Positions 45,153-54,644 of a stretch of 64,000 nt of DNA are shown here, piece after piece. The stretch is from JAJYKC01 sp963823105. Its GTDB lineage: Bacteria; Acidobacteriota; Terriglobia; Bryobacterales; Bryobacteraceae. Position numbers and translations under genes: made by a program. Where the stretch lies: NCBI GenBank assembly GCA_963823105.1, contig CAWGKC010000005.1, positions 1,178,001-1,242,000 of the forward strand, written 5' to 3'. The notes under the pieces are model-generated. The model worked only from the letters and a program-made list of their open reading frames with translations. It was not told the DNA's origin and searched no databases. The first letter of the stretch is position 1, and each line of letters opens with the position of its first letter.

Positions 45153-45857
45153 ATGCCACAACCGTCCGTCTCCGCCAAAGAAATTTTGAAAGCGACGCCC
45201 TTGTTCGCGGCGCTGGACGAGCCGGAGGTGAATTCGCTGGCATGCCGCTGCGCGATGCGGACCTATTCTTCGGGAGAAATGTTGTTCGCCGAAGGAGAAC
45301 CGTGCCAGGGCTTGTATATCGTGGTTTCGGGGCGCGTGCGGGTGTTTAAGACTTCCATCCACGGGCGGGAGCAGGTGCTGACTGTCGAAGGGCCTGGCGC
45401 ATCGGTGGCCGAATTGCCGGTGTTCGATGGCGGCGATTATCCGGCTTCCGGTGCGGCGCTCGAAAAGACCGAGGTTCTCTTCATCTCGCGGGCCGATTTG
45501 CGGGCGATTTGCCTGGAAAAACCCGAGGTGTCGCTGAAGATGTTACAAGTGGTCGGGAAGCGGTTGCGCAGGCTCGTGGGGATCATCGAAGAACTCTCGT
45601 TCACCACGGTGCGGCACCGGCTGATCTCGTGGCTGTTGCGCGAGGCGAGCGCGGAAGGCCGCGCCGGCGATCGCGGCACGGTGTTTTCGTTGAATGCGAG
45701 CCATCAGGAGCTCGCCGCCCAGATTGGCACGGTCCGGGAACTGGTTTCGCGCAACTTGGCGCGCCTTCAGGCGCAGAGCTTCATTGAGATGAATGGGCGG
45801 CAGATCACGGTCCTCGATCGGGAGGGCCTTGAAGCCGATCTGGCGTCCATGGTTTAA
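45153..45857 (+). CDS. Crp/Fnr-family transcription regulator
   Basis: The 234-residue protein has a cyclic-nucleotide-type sensor domain (about 10-125, with FAEGEPCQGLYIVVSGRVRV), a dimer helix and a Crp-type helix-turn-helix at the C-terminus. The recognition helix reads R195-E196-L-V-S199-R200, combining the Arg/Glu pair of CRP with the Ser-Arg pair of FNR. The N-terminus lacks FNR's cysteine cluster, although CRC at 31-33 and Cys51 are present. The genes that follow (RIC protein, polyferredoxin) and the palindrome 8 bp after its stop suggest a nitric-oxide or redox regulator, comparable to DNR/NnrR, which is inference. Confidence 0.87.
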   Translation: MPQPSVSAKEILKATPLFAALDEPEVNSLACRCAMRTYSSGEMLFAEGEPCQGLYIVVSGRVRVFKTSIHGREQVLTVEGPGASVAELPVFDGGDYPASGAALEKTEVLFISRADLRAICLEKPEVSLKMLQVVGKRLRRLVGIIEELSFTTVRHRLISWLLREASAEGRAGDRGTVFSLNASHQELAAQIGTVRELVSRNLARLQAQSFIEMNGRQITVLDREGLEADLASMV

Positions 45858-45865
45858 AAGCGCCG

Positions 45866-45879
45866 GTGACTTAAGTCAC
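45866..45879 (+). promoter_or_regulatory. Perfect palindromic Crp/Fnr-type operator
   Basis: GTGACTTAAGTCAC is a perfect 14-bp palindrome. Read as GTGA-N6-TCAC it matches the core of CRP sites, and as GTGAC-N4-GTCAC it resembles DNR/FNR-type sites. It is centred about 54 bp upstream of the RIC start codon and follows the regulator gene's stop. The recognition helix of the adjacent regulator (REL-VSR) suits a GTGA half-site. Confidence 0.65.
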
Positions 45880-45926
45880 TGCTTCCAACGCACACTCGCC
45901 TTACTCTCAAAACAGAGGCGGGCAAA

Positions 45927-46649
45927 ATGCAAACTACACTCGAAAAAACCGTTCGTGAAATCGCGCTGGAGGATCCATCCAGCATCCGGGTATTCGAATC
46001 GCTGGGCATCGACTATTGCTGCGGCGGCAAGCGGCCGCTGAGCGAAGCCTGCTCCCATGCCAAGGTGGATCTTGGCCGCGTGGTGGAGCTGTTGGAGCAA
46101 TCGGCCCGCGACTCCCAGACACCGGAGGCGGGCGAGTGGAGTGCGAAGCCGCTCCGCGAACTCACTGCGCACATCGTCGAAAAACATCACGGCTTCGTGC
46201 GGCGGGAGACGCCGCGGATCGAGGGGCTGCTCGCGAAAGTGGCCGCCAAGCACGGGCCAGCCCATCCTGAAATCGCTCAGATCGAACAATTGTTCTCGGC
46301 GATCGGGCTGGAACTGTCCACGCACATGTTGAAGGAGGAGCAAGTGCTATTTCCTTACATTGAGCGGATGGAAGAGGCCGTACAGGCCGGGGATCGCGTG
46401 CCCGTCGCATTCTTTGGAAGTGTGAAGCGCCCGATCGCGAATATGGTCGCCGAACACGACGACGCCGGCGCGCTGCTCGCGCAGATTCGCGAACTCTCGA
46501 ATGGATACACCGCTCCCGGCGGAGCTTGTCCCACGTTCGTGGCGTTATACAGCGGTCTTGAAGAATTCGAGCGCGACCTTCACCATCACGTTCACCTGGA
46601 AAACAATATCCTCTTCCCGCGCGCGGTCGAGATGGAAGAAGCGCACTAA
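45927..46649 (+). CDS. ric: RIC-family di-iron iron-sulfur cluster repair protein (ScdA/YtfE-like)
   Basis: The 240-residue protein starts with the ScdA_N/DUF542 module: SIRVFESLGIDYCCGGKRPL with the Cys31-Cys32 pair. A hemerythrin-like helical domain follows, with metal-binding His and Glu in HIVEKHHGFVRRE, STHMLKEEQVLFPYIE, VAEHDDAG and LHHHVHLENNILFP. These proteins repair iron-sulfur clusters damaged by nitric oxide or peroxide. The operator at 45866-45879 is placed to control it. The full length and full ligand set indicate an active protein. Confidence 0.92.
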   Translation: MQTTLEKTVREIALEDPSSIRVFESLGIDYCCGGKRPLSEACSHAKVDLGRVVELLEQSARDSQTPEAGEWSAKPLRELTAHIVEKHHGFVRRETPRIEGLLAKVAAKHGPAHPEIAQIEQLFSAIGLELSTHMLKEEQVLFPYIERMEEAVQAGDRVPVAFFGSVKRPIANMVAEHDDAGALLAQIRELSNGYTAPGGACPTFVALYSGLEEFERDLHHHVHLENNILFPRAVEMEEAH

Positions 46650-46664
46650 GAAGCGAGGGCGCCC

Positions 46665-47715
46665 GTGGTGAACCAGCAGCCGGCGGCAGCAGCCACGCCA
46701 CGCAAGAAACTGGGGAAGCGCGCTCTCCCGGAGCATTCGCAATCCCTGCGGCGCGCGGTTCAATTCACATTTCTGCTGCTGAACGTGTGGATTGGCGCGC
46801 AGTTTTATTTATTCGTCCGGTATTACGAAAGCGGCGGGCGATCCTTCCGCGCCGCGCGGCCGGCGGGCGTGGAGGGCTGGCTGCCCATCGCCTCGCTCAT
46901 GAACCTCAAGGTGCTGCTGCTCACCGGGCGCCTGCCCAGAATTCACCCGGCGGGGACGTTGCTTCTGATCGCGTTTCTCGCGGCGTCGTGGATATTCCGG
47001 AAGAGCTTTTGCGGCTGGCTGTGCCCGGTGGGAACGGTCTCGGAATATCTTTGGCGGCTGGGCCGCAAACTCTTCCGGCGCAATTTCCGCCTCCCTCGCG
47101 CCGTGGATATTCCGCTTGCGTGGAATCAAGTACGTCTTGATGGGGCTGTTCGTCTGGGTGGTCGCATCGATGTCCGTCGCGGCGATCCAGGAGTTCCTCG
47201 AAAGCCCCTACGGCATGGTGGACGACGTGAAGATGCTCAATCTGTTCCGCGATCTCGCCGTCCCAGGCGCAACGATCCTCGCGGTTCTTGTGCTCGGATC
47301 GATCGTCGTTCAGAACTTTTGGTGCCGCTATTTTTGCCCTTACGGAGCGCTGATGGGGCTGGTGTCGATGGCCAGCCCGCTTCGGATTCGCCGGGACGCG
47401 GGTCTGTGCATCGATTGCGCAAAATGCGCGAAGGCGTGTCCATCGGCCCTGCCCGTGGACCGGCTGATCACCATCCGCTCGGCCGAGTGCATCGGTTGCA
47501 TGCAGTGCGTGGCGGCGTGTCCGGCGGAGGGCGCTCTGTTTCTTTCCACGCCGCGCCGCAAGCGCGTGCCGCCCTGGGCGATTGCGGCCGGAGTCGCCGC
47601 GCTGTTCCTTGGCGTCTACGCCTACGGCCTCTGGAGCGGTCATTGGAACACCGATCTGACCGACTCCGAATACTTTCAACTCGTCCCGCACGCCAACGAA
47701 TTCGAGCATCCGTAA
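46665..47715 (+). CDS. Membrane polyferredoxin of the NapH/CcoG/NosR-like type (one-base frameshift)
   Basis: The first frame starts at GTG (46665) and encodes a cytoplasmic N-terminus, two membrane helices and the motif SFCGWLCPVGT. At 47116-47117 TT appears where one T is expected. Correction reads AVDIPLRGIKYVLMGLF and continues with more helices, CRYFCPYGALMG, and two ferredoxin clusters, CIDCAKCAKACP and CIGCMQCVAACP. A final membrane helix is followed by a tail (YFQLVPHANEFEHP). The corrected protein has 349 residues. Such proteins carry electrons across or along the membrane, for instance to nitrate, nitrite or nitrous-oxide systems. It follows the RIC gene by 15 bp, so both are probably under the same regulator. 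Confidence 0.83.
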
Positions 47716-47822
47716 AAACACTCCATGCTACATGAGCGCAACGCGCCGTGATGGCCTATATCGTCGCTGGCATCGCGTCCACGCTCGTGGCCGCCGGCGC
47801 ATAAGGTGAGGCCTTGGCCGCG

Positions 47823-50354
47823 CTATGGCGGCAAGGTTTTTCCCGCCGAATCCTCTGAAAAGTCCCTCACCCAAAGCCGCCGCCCGTCGGTGGACACCGA
47901 GATCAGCCCCACCGTGTCCGTCCGCAGCACCTCGGCGTGATGCTCGTTCAAGCGCGCGACGACGCTCGGATGCGGATGATGGAAGCGGTTGTCGCGGCCG
48001 TCGGAGACGATGGCGAAGGCGGGCCGAACGGCGTCGAGAAAGGTCTCCGTGGTCGAGGTCTTGCTGCCGTGATGCCCCACCTTCAACACGTCGGCGTGGG
48101 CTAAACCATCCGCGACCATGCGCGTTTCCACCGGCGTCTCCGCGTCGCCGGTTAATAGGAACGACCGTTCGCCATAGGCAAGGCGCAGCACGAGCGAATC
48201 GTTGTTGTTCGGCGCGGCCGCCGCGCTGTAATCGGCCGCCGGCGCAAGGACCGTCACCGTCGCTCCGTCGAAGGTGAAGCACGCGCCCGCGCGCAGTTCC
48301 CGCACGCGAATCCCCAGCCGCCGCGCGTGATCGCGCAATTCGCGCCACGCGGGATTATCGGAATTGGCGCCGGTCCAAAATTCGCGCGGATGAAAATCGT
48401 CCATCAGCGCGCCGAGGCCGCCGGCGTGGTCGGCGTGCGCGTGGGTCATAGCGAGAATGTCGATCGACCGCAGAGAACGGCTCCATAGATACGGCGCGAC
48501 GACGTCCTCTCCGATGTCGAGCCGCGACTTCGCTTCGCGTCCGAAGGTTGGGATTCCTCCGCCGTCGATCAACATGGTGTGGCCTCCGGGGAAGGCCACG
48601 AACAGGCTGTCGCCCTGGCCCACGTCGATCGCCGTCACCTCCAGGCGCCCCCGCTTCAGCACGGGCTGAAACGGATGCCACAGGATCAGCGCGAACAGCG
48701 CGGCCACGGCGATTCCGGCCGTCATCGTCCAGCGGCGTTTCCCCGCGAAGAGCTTCGCGCCCAACACCAGGGCCAACGCCACCAGCGCCGCGACGAAGCT
48801 GACATCCACCCACAGCGGCGGATCGGGAATGCGCCAATCCGGCGCGGCATGGGCGTGCCAGACGCTGACGCGCGCCGCGGTCTCCACCAGCCACGCGGCC
48901 GACCGCGCCAACGGATGCCATCCCGTGATCACCGCCATCAGCCCCACCGGCACCACCAGCGGCATCATCGGAACGACAAGAACATTGGCTGTAATGCCGT
49001 AGAGTGACACGCGGTGGAAATAGATCGCCATTGGGAGCGCAAGGCCGATCTGCAGCGTGGTGGAGATGAGAGCCAATTCATAGATGGCGAAAATAACCTG
49101 AACGATCCGCGCCAGGCCTCGCTCCCACCACAGTCGCGGGAGCCGCGTATAGAGATGGAGCGTCTCAGCCAGTAGGCGGATCTCCACGCGCAAGGCCGCC
49201 GCATCGGGAGGTAGATGCGGATCGCGCGACACTTCTTCGATGCCCTGCGCGGCCATGGCGAATCGCCCGGAGGTCCTCTCGATCAGCGGAATGCCCAGCG
49301 CTCCGATGGACGCGACCGCGAGAAACGAAAGCTGGAACGCCGGCTCGAACAACTGCGCCGGATCGGCGATCAGGAACACCAGCGCGACGGCGGCGATCAG
49401 ATTCAACACCCGCGTGCGCCGGCTGAAGTATCGTGCCACGAGGTAAAGCGTGAGCGCCCCCGCCGCCCGCAGCGCCGGCGTCGCGCCTCCGGAAACGCAG
49501 GCGTACATCCACGCCGCCGCCGTCGTGATCGCCAGCGCCGGAATCTCGCGCACAAAGCACACCCGCAGCAGGAACAGCAGGAACCCCGCGAACGCCGCCA
49601 AATGCAGCCCGGCCACGACGAGCACGTGATACGTGCCCGCGCGGCGGAAATCGTCCTGCCAGACTTTGTCCAGCTTCCGGCGCTCGCCGAGCAGAATCGC
49701 CTCCAGCAGCCCGCGCGCGAGAGCGTCGTTCGAATACAGCCGCTCCAGGCGCGCGAACGCCGCTTCGCGAATGCCGTAAATCACCGCCGCCGCCCGCCCC
49801 CCGCAGCGCCCCGGCAGCAGCTTCGGCGTCGAGCCGGTCTGCATCGCCGCGTTCCAATACACGTGTTCGCGCGCGAGAAATCCGACGTAGTCGAATTCGC
49901 CCGGGTTCTCGAAATTATGCGGCCGGCGAACCTTCGCTTCTATCTCCACCCTCTGCCCATAGCGCAAGTCCGGCGCCGGCTCTCCATCGCGCAGCGTCAG
50001 GTTTACATGCGCCCGCGCCCCCGGCGCCAGCTCCAGCGTGAATTGGTCCCGCCCTTCGTAAAAAAGCGTCGGCTCCACGACGCACCCCTCCAGCAGTACC
50101 GACTCTTCCGGCCCCGACTCGATCACCGGGGCCGCTTTCGGTTCATGCCACAGGGCCAGCAGCAGGCCCGCCGGAACCAGAGCCAGGAGAACGCAAAAGG
50201 TGCGCAGGCGCGCCGCAAATCTCGCCGCCAACGCGGCCAGCAGCGCGAGCGCCACGCCGGCTGCTACCGCTTCGACTCCGAGCCATGGAACGGCGCGTTC
50301 CAGCGCAATGCCAACGGCGATCGCCACTAGCGGCGGTAGTAAGGGATATTTCAC
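47823..50354 (-). CDS. comEC: ComEC/Rec2 DNA-uptake channel protein
   Basis: The 843-residue protein has N-terminal membrane helices, an extracytoplasmic OB-like domain (DUF4131, about 85-190), the multi-helix competence domain (with GLLEAILLGERRKL and HVLVVAGLHLAAFAG, the classic SGLH-like region) and a C-terminal metallo-beta-lactamase domain with DVGQGDSLFV, THAHADHAGG and VLKVGHHGSKTSTTE. That set defines full-length ComEC, which takes single-stranded DNA into the cytoplasm. No other competence gene is adjacent. It converges on the polyferredoxin gene. Confidence 0.93.
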   Translation of the reverse strand: MKYPLLPPLVAIAVGIALERAVPWLGVEAVAAGVALALLAALAARFAARLRTFCVLLALVPAGLLLALWHEPKAAPVIESGPEESVLLEGCVVEPTLFYEGRDQFTLELAPGARAHVNLTLRDGEPAPDLRYGQRVEIEAKVRRPHNFENPGEFDYVGFLAREHVYWNAAMQTGSTPKLLPGRCGGRAAAVIYGIREAAFARLERLYSNDALARGLLEAILLGERRKLDKVWQDDFRRAGTYHVLVVAGLHLAAFAGFLLFLLRVCFVREIPALAITTAAAWMYACVSGGATPALRAAGALTLYLVARYFSRRTRVLNLIAAVALVFLIADPAQLFEPAFQLSFLAVASIGALGIPLIERTSGRFAMAAQGIEEVSRDPHLPPDAAALRVEIRLLAETLHLYTRLPRLWWERGLARIVQVIFAIYELALISTTLQIGLALPMAIYFHRVSLYGITANVLVVPMMPLVVPVGLMAVITGWHPLARSAAWLVETAARVSVWHAHAAPDWRIPDPPLWVDVSFVAALVALALVLGAKLFAGKRRWTMTAGIAVAALFALILWHPFQPVLKRGRLEVTAIDVGQGDSLFVAFPGGHTMLIDGGGIPTFGREAKSRLDIGEDVVAPYLWSRSLRSIDILAMTHAHADHAGGLGALMDDFHPREFWTGANSDNPAWRELRDHARRLGIRVRELRAGACFTFDGATVTVLAPAADYSAAAAPNNNDSLVLRLAYGERSFLLTGDAETPVETRMVADGLAHADVLKVGHHGSKTSTTETFLDAVRPAFAIVSDGRDNRFHHPHPSVVARLNEHHAEVLRTDTVGLISVSTDGRRLWVRDFSEDSAGKTLPP

Positions 50355-50488
50355 GGGACGGGAAAGGTAGTGCGCCGCCGCGCCCGTTTCTCGCCCCGGC
50401 GTTGGGGCGTATTGACACGCGCCGGGAACGGGAAGGGCCGTATTTGTGGAGAAATCGCCACGGAACGCCGCGTGCTGGATGGTTCGTC

Positions 50489-52741
50489 ATGCGCACAGGC
50501 TTACTTTTGGCGATGGCGATTGGAACGGCCGCGGCCCAGTCCTCGCCTGCAACGGTTCCCGTGGTATTTGCGCTCGATGGGCAGTCGACGACGATCACGG
50601 CGCTTGCGACCGACGCCGCCGGAAACATGTATGTCACTGGCTTCACATCGTCTGGGATTTTCCCGACCACCGCCGGAGTTGTGCAACCCGATTACGGCGG
50701 CGGGTTGTGCCCAGGGCCGCTCGTCAACAACTACGTCCAGCTTTCCCCATGCAACGACGCTTTCATCGTCAAGCTCGATCCGGCGGGCAGATCCGATTTT
50801 TTCGACTTATCTGGGAGGGGAGCGACGACGATTTTGGCGTCGGCGATCGCGGTGGATGCGGGCGGGAACATTTACATCGCCGGGATCCGCGGGCGAGGAA
50901 TTTTCCAATGACGCCCGGGGCCGCATTTTCGACGGTAGGCGCGGACGGCTACGGAGGGTTCGTCGCGAAACTCAGTCCGTCCGGCGATAAGCTGATTTAT
51001 TCCACATATGTGCCCGGTCTGTCAGCCACGGCACTGGCCATCGACGCCGCCGGCAACGCTTACGTCAATGGAACAGGCGATGCCACGCTGCCCGTGACGC
51101 CCGGTGCGTTCCAGACCAGGCTGCCGAGCTCGAAGCGCCAATACAACGGGAGCGGTGGCCAAGCTGAACGCCGATGGGTCGAAGCTGATTTACGCGACGT
51201 ACCTGACCGGCGGCGCGGTCGCAAGTTCCATTTATAACCAGGGCGGCCTCGCCGTGGACGCGACGGGCGACGCCTACATCACCGGCTCGACGAACGGAGT
51301 CGATTTTCCGGTGACGCCGGGGGCTTATCTGACAAAGATCCCCAGTAACACGACCGAAAACTATCAATCGGCCTACGTGTCCAAGCTGAACGCCGCGGGA
51401 TCGGCGCTCGTTTATTCCACGTATCTCGGCGCGAGCGGCGGCGAGAACGGGACGGCGATCCGGGTGGATTCGAACGGCGAGGCGTGGGTTTTGGGTCAAA
51501 CGACTTCGACGAATTTTCCGGTGACGGCGGGTGCGTTTCAAGCGTCGCCGACCGCTTCATGGACGATCGCCGGGCAGCCGGTCGGATTCCTGGCGAAGAT
51601 GGCGGCGAATGGCTCAAGCCTGCTCTACGCGACCTATCTTTCGGGAGCGGTTGCATTGGACGAGGACGCCGCGGGCAACGTTTACGTCGCCGGTGAGGCT
51701 TCGTTCGGATTCCCTTTGACGAACGGAGCCTTTCAGCGTTGCATGAACGGCGGCGGCGGAGACATGTTCCTCGCCGAGTTCAATCCATCCGGCGCGCTGA
51801 TCGCCTCCACGTATCTCGGCGGATCGGGGCAGGACGCTCCGGCGGCCCTTGCGGCCTTCGGCGATGGCTCCGTCGCCGTAGCCGGGTTCACAGGGTCGCT
51901 CGACTTTCCCGGTCTCTCCGGCGACCTCCCCTCCGGCTTGGCGTTCGTCGCCGCTCTGCGCATCGACGACCCGGCGCGCACGCAATCCCCCTGCATGTCG
52001 TACACGCTCGAAAACGGCGCCAGCTACGCCGAAGGTCCGGTCGCGCCGGGCGAGATCGTCACCATTCATGGGGACGGTATCGGGCCGGCCATCGGAGTCC
52101 CCGGAACGCTCGAAGCCCATGACTTGCTGCCGTTCAATCTGGCCGGCGTCAAGGTCTTCTTCGATCAGTATCAGGCGCCGCTGCTCTATGTTCAGAACGG
52201 CCAGGTGAACGCCATCGTGCCCTGGATACTGGGCAATGCGGAACTGTTCACGTCTATGCGAACTGTCGTCCACGTGGAGTACAACGGAGCGGTAACCAAC
52301 AGCGCGACGATCCCGCTGGTGGGCTGGGCGCCCGCGATCTTCTACACCTCCATCCCGCAGCCCGCCGGCCCGCCTCTCCTTCAGGCGGCGGTTCTGAACG
52401 AAGACGGCACCGCGAACTCCGCCACGAACCCGGCCCGAGGCGGAAGCGTCGTCTCTGTGTTCGGAACCGGCGGCGGCGCGACGAACCCCGGCGGCGTCAC
52501 AGGCGGCTTGTGGCCGCTCTCTCCGTTGGCGATTCTGGCGGTTCCCGTGCAGGCCGGGATTGGCCCATTCAGCGCACAGGTCCTGTACGAAGGCTCCGCG
52601 CCGGGATTGACCACGGGGATCTTTCAAATGAACGTAGCCGTGCCGGTGGGTCTCGGTCCCGCCGCGCTGCCCATCACCCTATCCACCGATTCCCCGCTTA
52701 CGTCCATGCCCAATCCTCCGTCGATCTTCGTGCGGCCATGA
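50489..52741 (+). CDS. Secreted SBBP-repeat protein with Solibacter-type C-terminal domain (two one-base frameshifts)
   Basis: The ATG at 50489 starts a signal peptide (TGLLLAMAIGTAAAQ). SBBP-type propeller repeats follow in the pattern ATDAAGNMYVTGFT, TTAGVVQP, AFIVKLDPAG, STYLG. The frame breaks at 50899-50900 (an A missing, before FPMTPGAAF) and at 51133-51134 (extra A, before ANTTGAVAKLNADG). The two cancel and the corrected protein has 750 residues. From about residue 500 the sequence is a TIGR03437-like Solibacter C-terminal domain: NGASYAEGPVAPGEIVTIHG, VKVFFDQYQAPLLYVQNGQVNAIVPW, VVSVFGTGGGATNPGG and APGLTTGIFQMNV. A surface-exposed structural role is likely; the domain's function is unknown. 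Confidence 0.85.
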
Positions 52742-52796
52742 ACAGCGAGCGTCCGCGTCCGCTGAAGGGAGCGCGCCGCTGATATACTTCCTCTTC

Positions 52797-53762
52797 ATGA
52801 AAGCGTTCTACTTCGTTTTCGCGGTTGCGCTAACAGCCAGCTTCTGCATCGCGGCCGAGGGACCGCCGGAATGGGCCTACGGTCTTCAAACGCCAGCCGT
52901 GAAGCCACCCCCGAGTCCGAAGGCGCGCGACGAGAGCGCAAAGCATTTGCCGGGCAGCGATCTGGCGCCGACGCGAGCGCAGATCGGCGATCCGTTCGGC
53001 CCGGCGGACTGGTATCCGGGCGATCATCCGAAGATGCCCGAGGTGGTGGCGAAAGGGCGCAAGCCGGATGTTCTCGCCTGCGCGCTTTGTCATTATCCGA
53101 ATGGTAAAGGCCGGCCGGAGAACGCCAGCGTGGTGGGGTTCACGCGCGAGTACTTCATCCAGCAGATGCGCGATTTTAAGAACGGCGACCGCGACAGCGC
53201 CGACCCGCGCAAGGGGAACACGAAGCGCATGATCGCGTTTGCCAAGGCCATGACCGCCGGGGAAATCGAGGCCTCCGCCGATTACTATTGCTCTATGCGC
53301 TGGACGCCGTGGATTAAGGTGGTGGAGACCGAAACCGTGCCGAAGATGTATGCATCGATCGGGCTGTTTCTTCCGCTGCCGGGCGATGCGAGGGAGCCGA
53401 TCGGCAACCGGATTATCGAGACGCCCATGGATGCGGAGGCGGCCGAGGTGCTGCGCGATCCGCATTCGGGTTTCATCGCCTACGTTCCGGTGGGCAGCAT
53501 CCGCAAGGGCGAGACGCTGGTGACGAAAGAAACCGGCAAGACCATTCCGTGCGGCGTGTGTCACGGCGCGGACTTGAGAGGCCTGGGGCCGGTACCGGGT
53601 ATCGCGGGACGGTCTCCCAGTTACCTTGTACGCCAGTTATACGACCTGCAACAGGGCACGCGGAAGGGTATGTGGAGCGGTCTGATGAAATCCGCAGTTA
53701 GTAAGTTAAGCGAGGAAGACATGCTCAACATCGCCGCCTATGTCGCGTCGCGGGAGCCATAA
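52797..53762 (+). CDS. Exported dihaem cytochrome c
   Basis: The 321-residue protein has a signal peptide (FYFVFAVALTASFCIAAEG) and two c-type haem sites: CALCH (Cys95, Cys98, His99) and CGVCH (Cys252, Cys255, His256). Methionines such as KAMTAGEI and LMKSAVSKLSEEDMLNIAAYVASREP (the last is the typical cytochrome c end, shortened: EEDMLNIAAYVASREP) can be distal ligands. The two-domain layout resembles cytochrome c4. It probably carries electrons in the periplasm. It follows the propeller protein by 55 bp but has its own weak leader. Confidence 0.87.
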   Translation: MKAFYFVFAVALTASFCIAAEGPPEWAYGLQTPAVKPPPSPKARDESAKHLPGSDLAPTRAQIGDPFGPADWYPGDHPKMPEVVAKGRKPDVLACALCHYPNGKGRPENASVVGFTREYFIQQMRDFKNGDRDSADPRKGNTKRMIAFAKAMTAGEIEASADYYCSMRWTPWIKVVETETVPKMYASIGLFLPLPGDAREPIGNRIIETPMDAEAAEVLRDPHSGFIAYVPVGSIRKGETLVTKETGKTIPCGVCHGADLRGLGPVPGIAGRSPSYLVRQLYDLQQGTRKGMWSGLMKSAVSKLSEEDMLNIAAYVASREP

Positions 53763-54299
53763 AGTTAGACGCTCCTCCGAAAGGAGAAATCGCCGAACGA
53801 TATGACTTGCTGGTAACTAGCGACGCCGCGATCAAACGTGATTCAATTCCAGCACATCGATTGGCGCACGGATCCCCTGGAACGATGGTCCCGTAACATT
53901 GTTACGCCGCGGCACTACGCCCTTGGCTTTTTTCGGGTTTGCCGTTGCGATCCGGCTTACTTCCCATCGTTCCTTTGTTTGCTACAGAATTTAGTGCAAC
54001 GTTGCGTTTTTACGAAGATCAAAAACCCGTTCAGGTAACCCTTAAACTGGATAGGGAGCCGCGTCAAACGCGAGCGGCCAGCGCCCACCTTTTTGCATTC
54101 GCGATCTCCCTTGTCTAGAATGGAAACCACTTAGCGGCGAGGACGAAGATGATCAGTCGTCTCGCTCTTGGTTACACGATAGCGCGGGGGGTGGGAAAAG
54201 CGAGGGGGAGGTGGGGAAAAATTCGGTGTAAGGCATTGAGGGGGAGGGAGATATAATTTTTTCGGGGCGTTGTGACCGCGATTTTGGGGGTCTCGCATT
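53763..54299. other. Intergenic region of about 540 bp
   Basis: No gene is supported. A CTCC/GGAG hairpin with a GAAA-type loop lies just after the cytochrome stop (about 53770-53785). The rest is unusually rich in A/T and G-runs compared with its surroundings (for example 54185-54265), which may reflect decayed sequence in front of the TIGR03437 relic. Confidence 0.5.
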
Positions 54300-54634
54300 A
54301 CCACAGGCTTGGAGTTCACCCAGGCGGCCGTTCTGAACGAAGTCGGCACTCTAAACTCGCCGGCCAATGCGGCCGCGCGCGGAGCCGTCGTTTCGATGTT
54401 CGGGACCGGCGGAGGCGGGACGAACTCCGCCGGAGTCACCCGCGGATTGTGGCCGCTCTCGCCGTCAGCGACATTGACCAGCCCGTGAAGGTCCGAATCG
54501 GCGGCCTGGACGCCCAGGTGAGGTATGAGGAATCCGCGCCGGGATTGAACCCGGGGATTTTTCAGATGAACGTGAGCGTGCCGCTGAGCCCCCAACCGCC
54601 TTTGCCTCTTCCCCCATCGATCTGGGTGAAGTAG
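54300..54634 (+). pseudogene. Relic of a Solibacter-type C-terminal domain
   Basis: The plus strand reads QAAVLNEVGTLNSPANAAARG, VVSMFGTGGGGTNSAG and GLWPLSPSATLTSP, then after a missing C at 54482-54484, VKVRIGGLDAQVRYEESAPGLNPGIFQMNVSVP and a stop at 54634 (sequence given in pieces). This matches the end of the domain in 50489-52741 (for example LNEDGTANSATNPARGG, APGLTTGIFQMNV). Only the last third of the domain is present and there is no start or signal peptide. It is the 3' remnant of a lost gene. Confidence 0.75.
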
Positions 54635-54644
54635 CGCCGGCCGC

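Noticed and set aside
47751..47804. A 17-residue hydrophobic micro-frame (MAYIVAGIASTLVAAGA) between the polyferredoxin and comEC genes
   Set aside because: It has no ribosome site and is too short to support; chance is likely in this GC-rich gap.
53770..53820. A possible riboswitch after the cytochrome gene
   Set aside because: There is a small hairpin and a GCCGAA segment, but no conserved aptamer core and no downstream gene for it to control.
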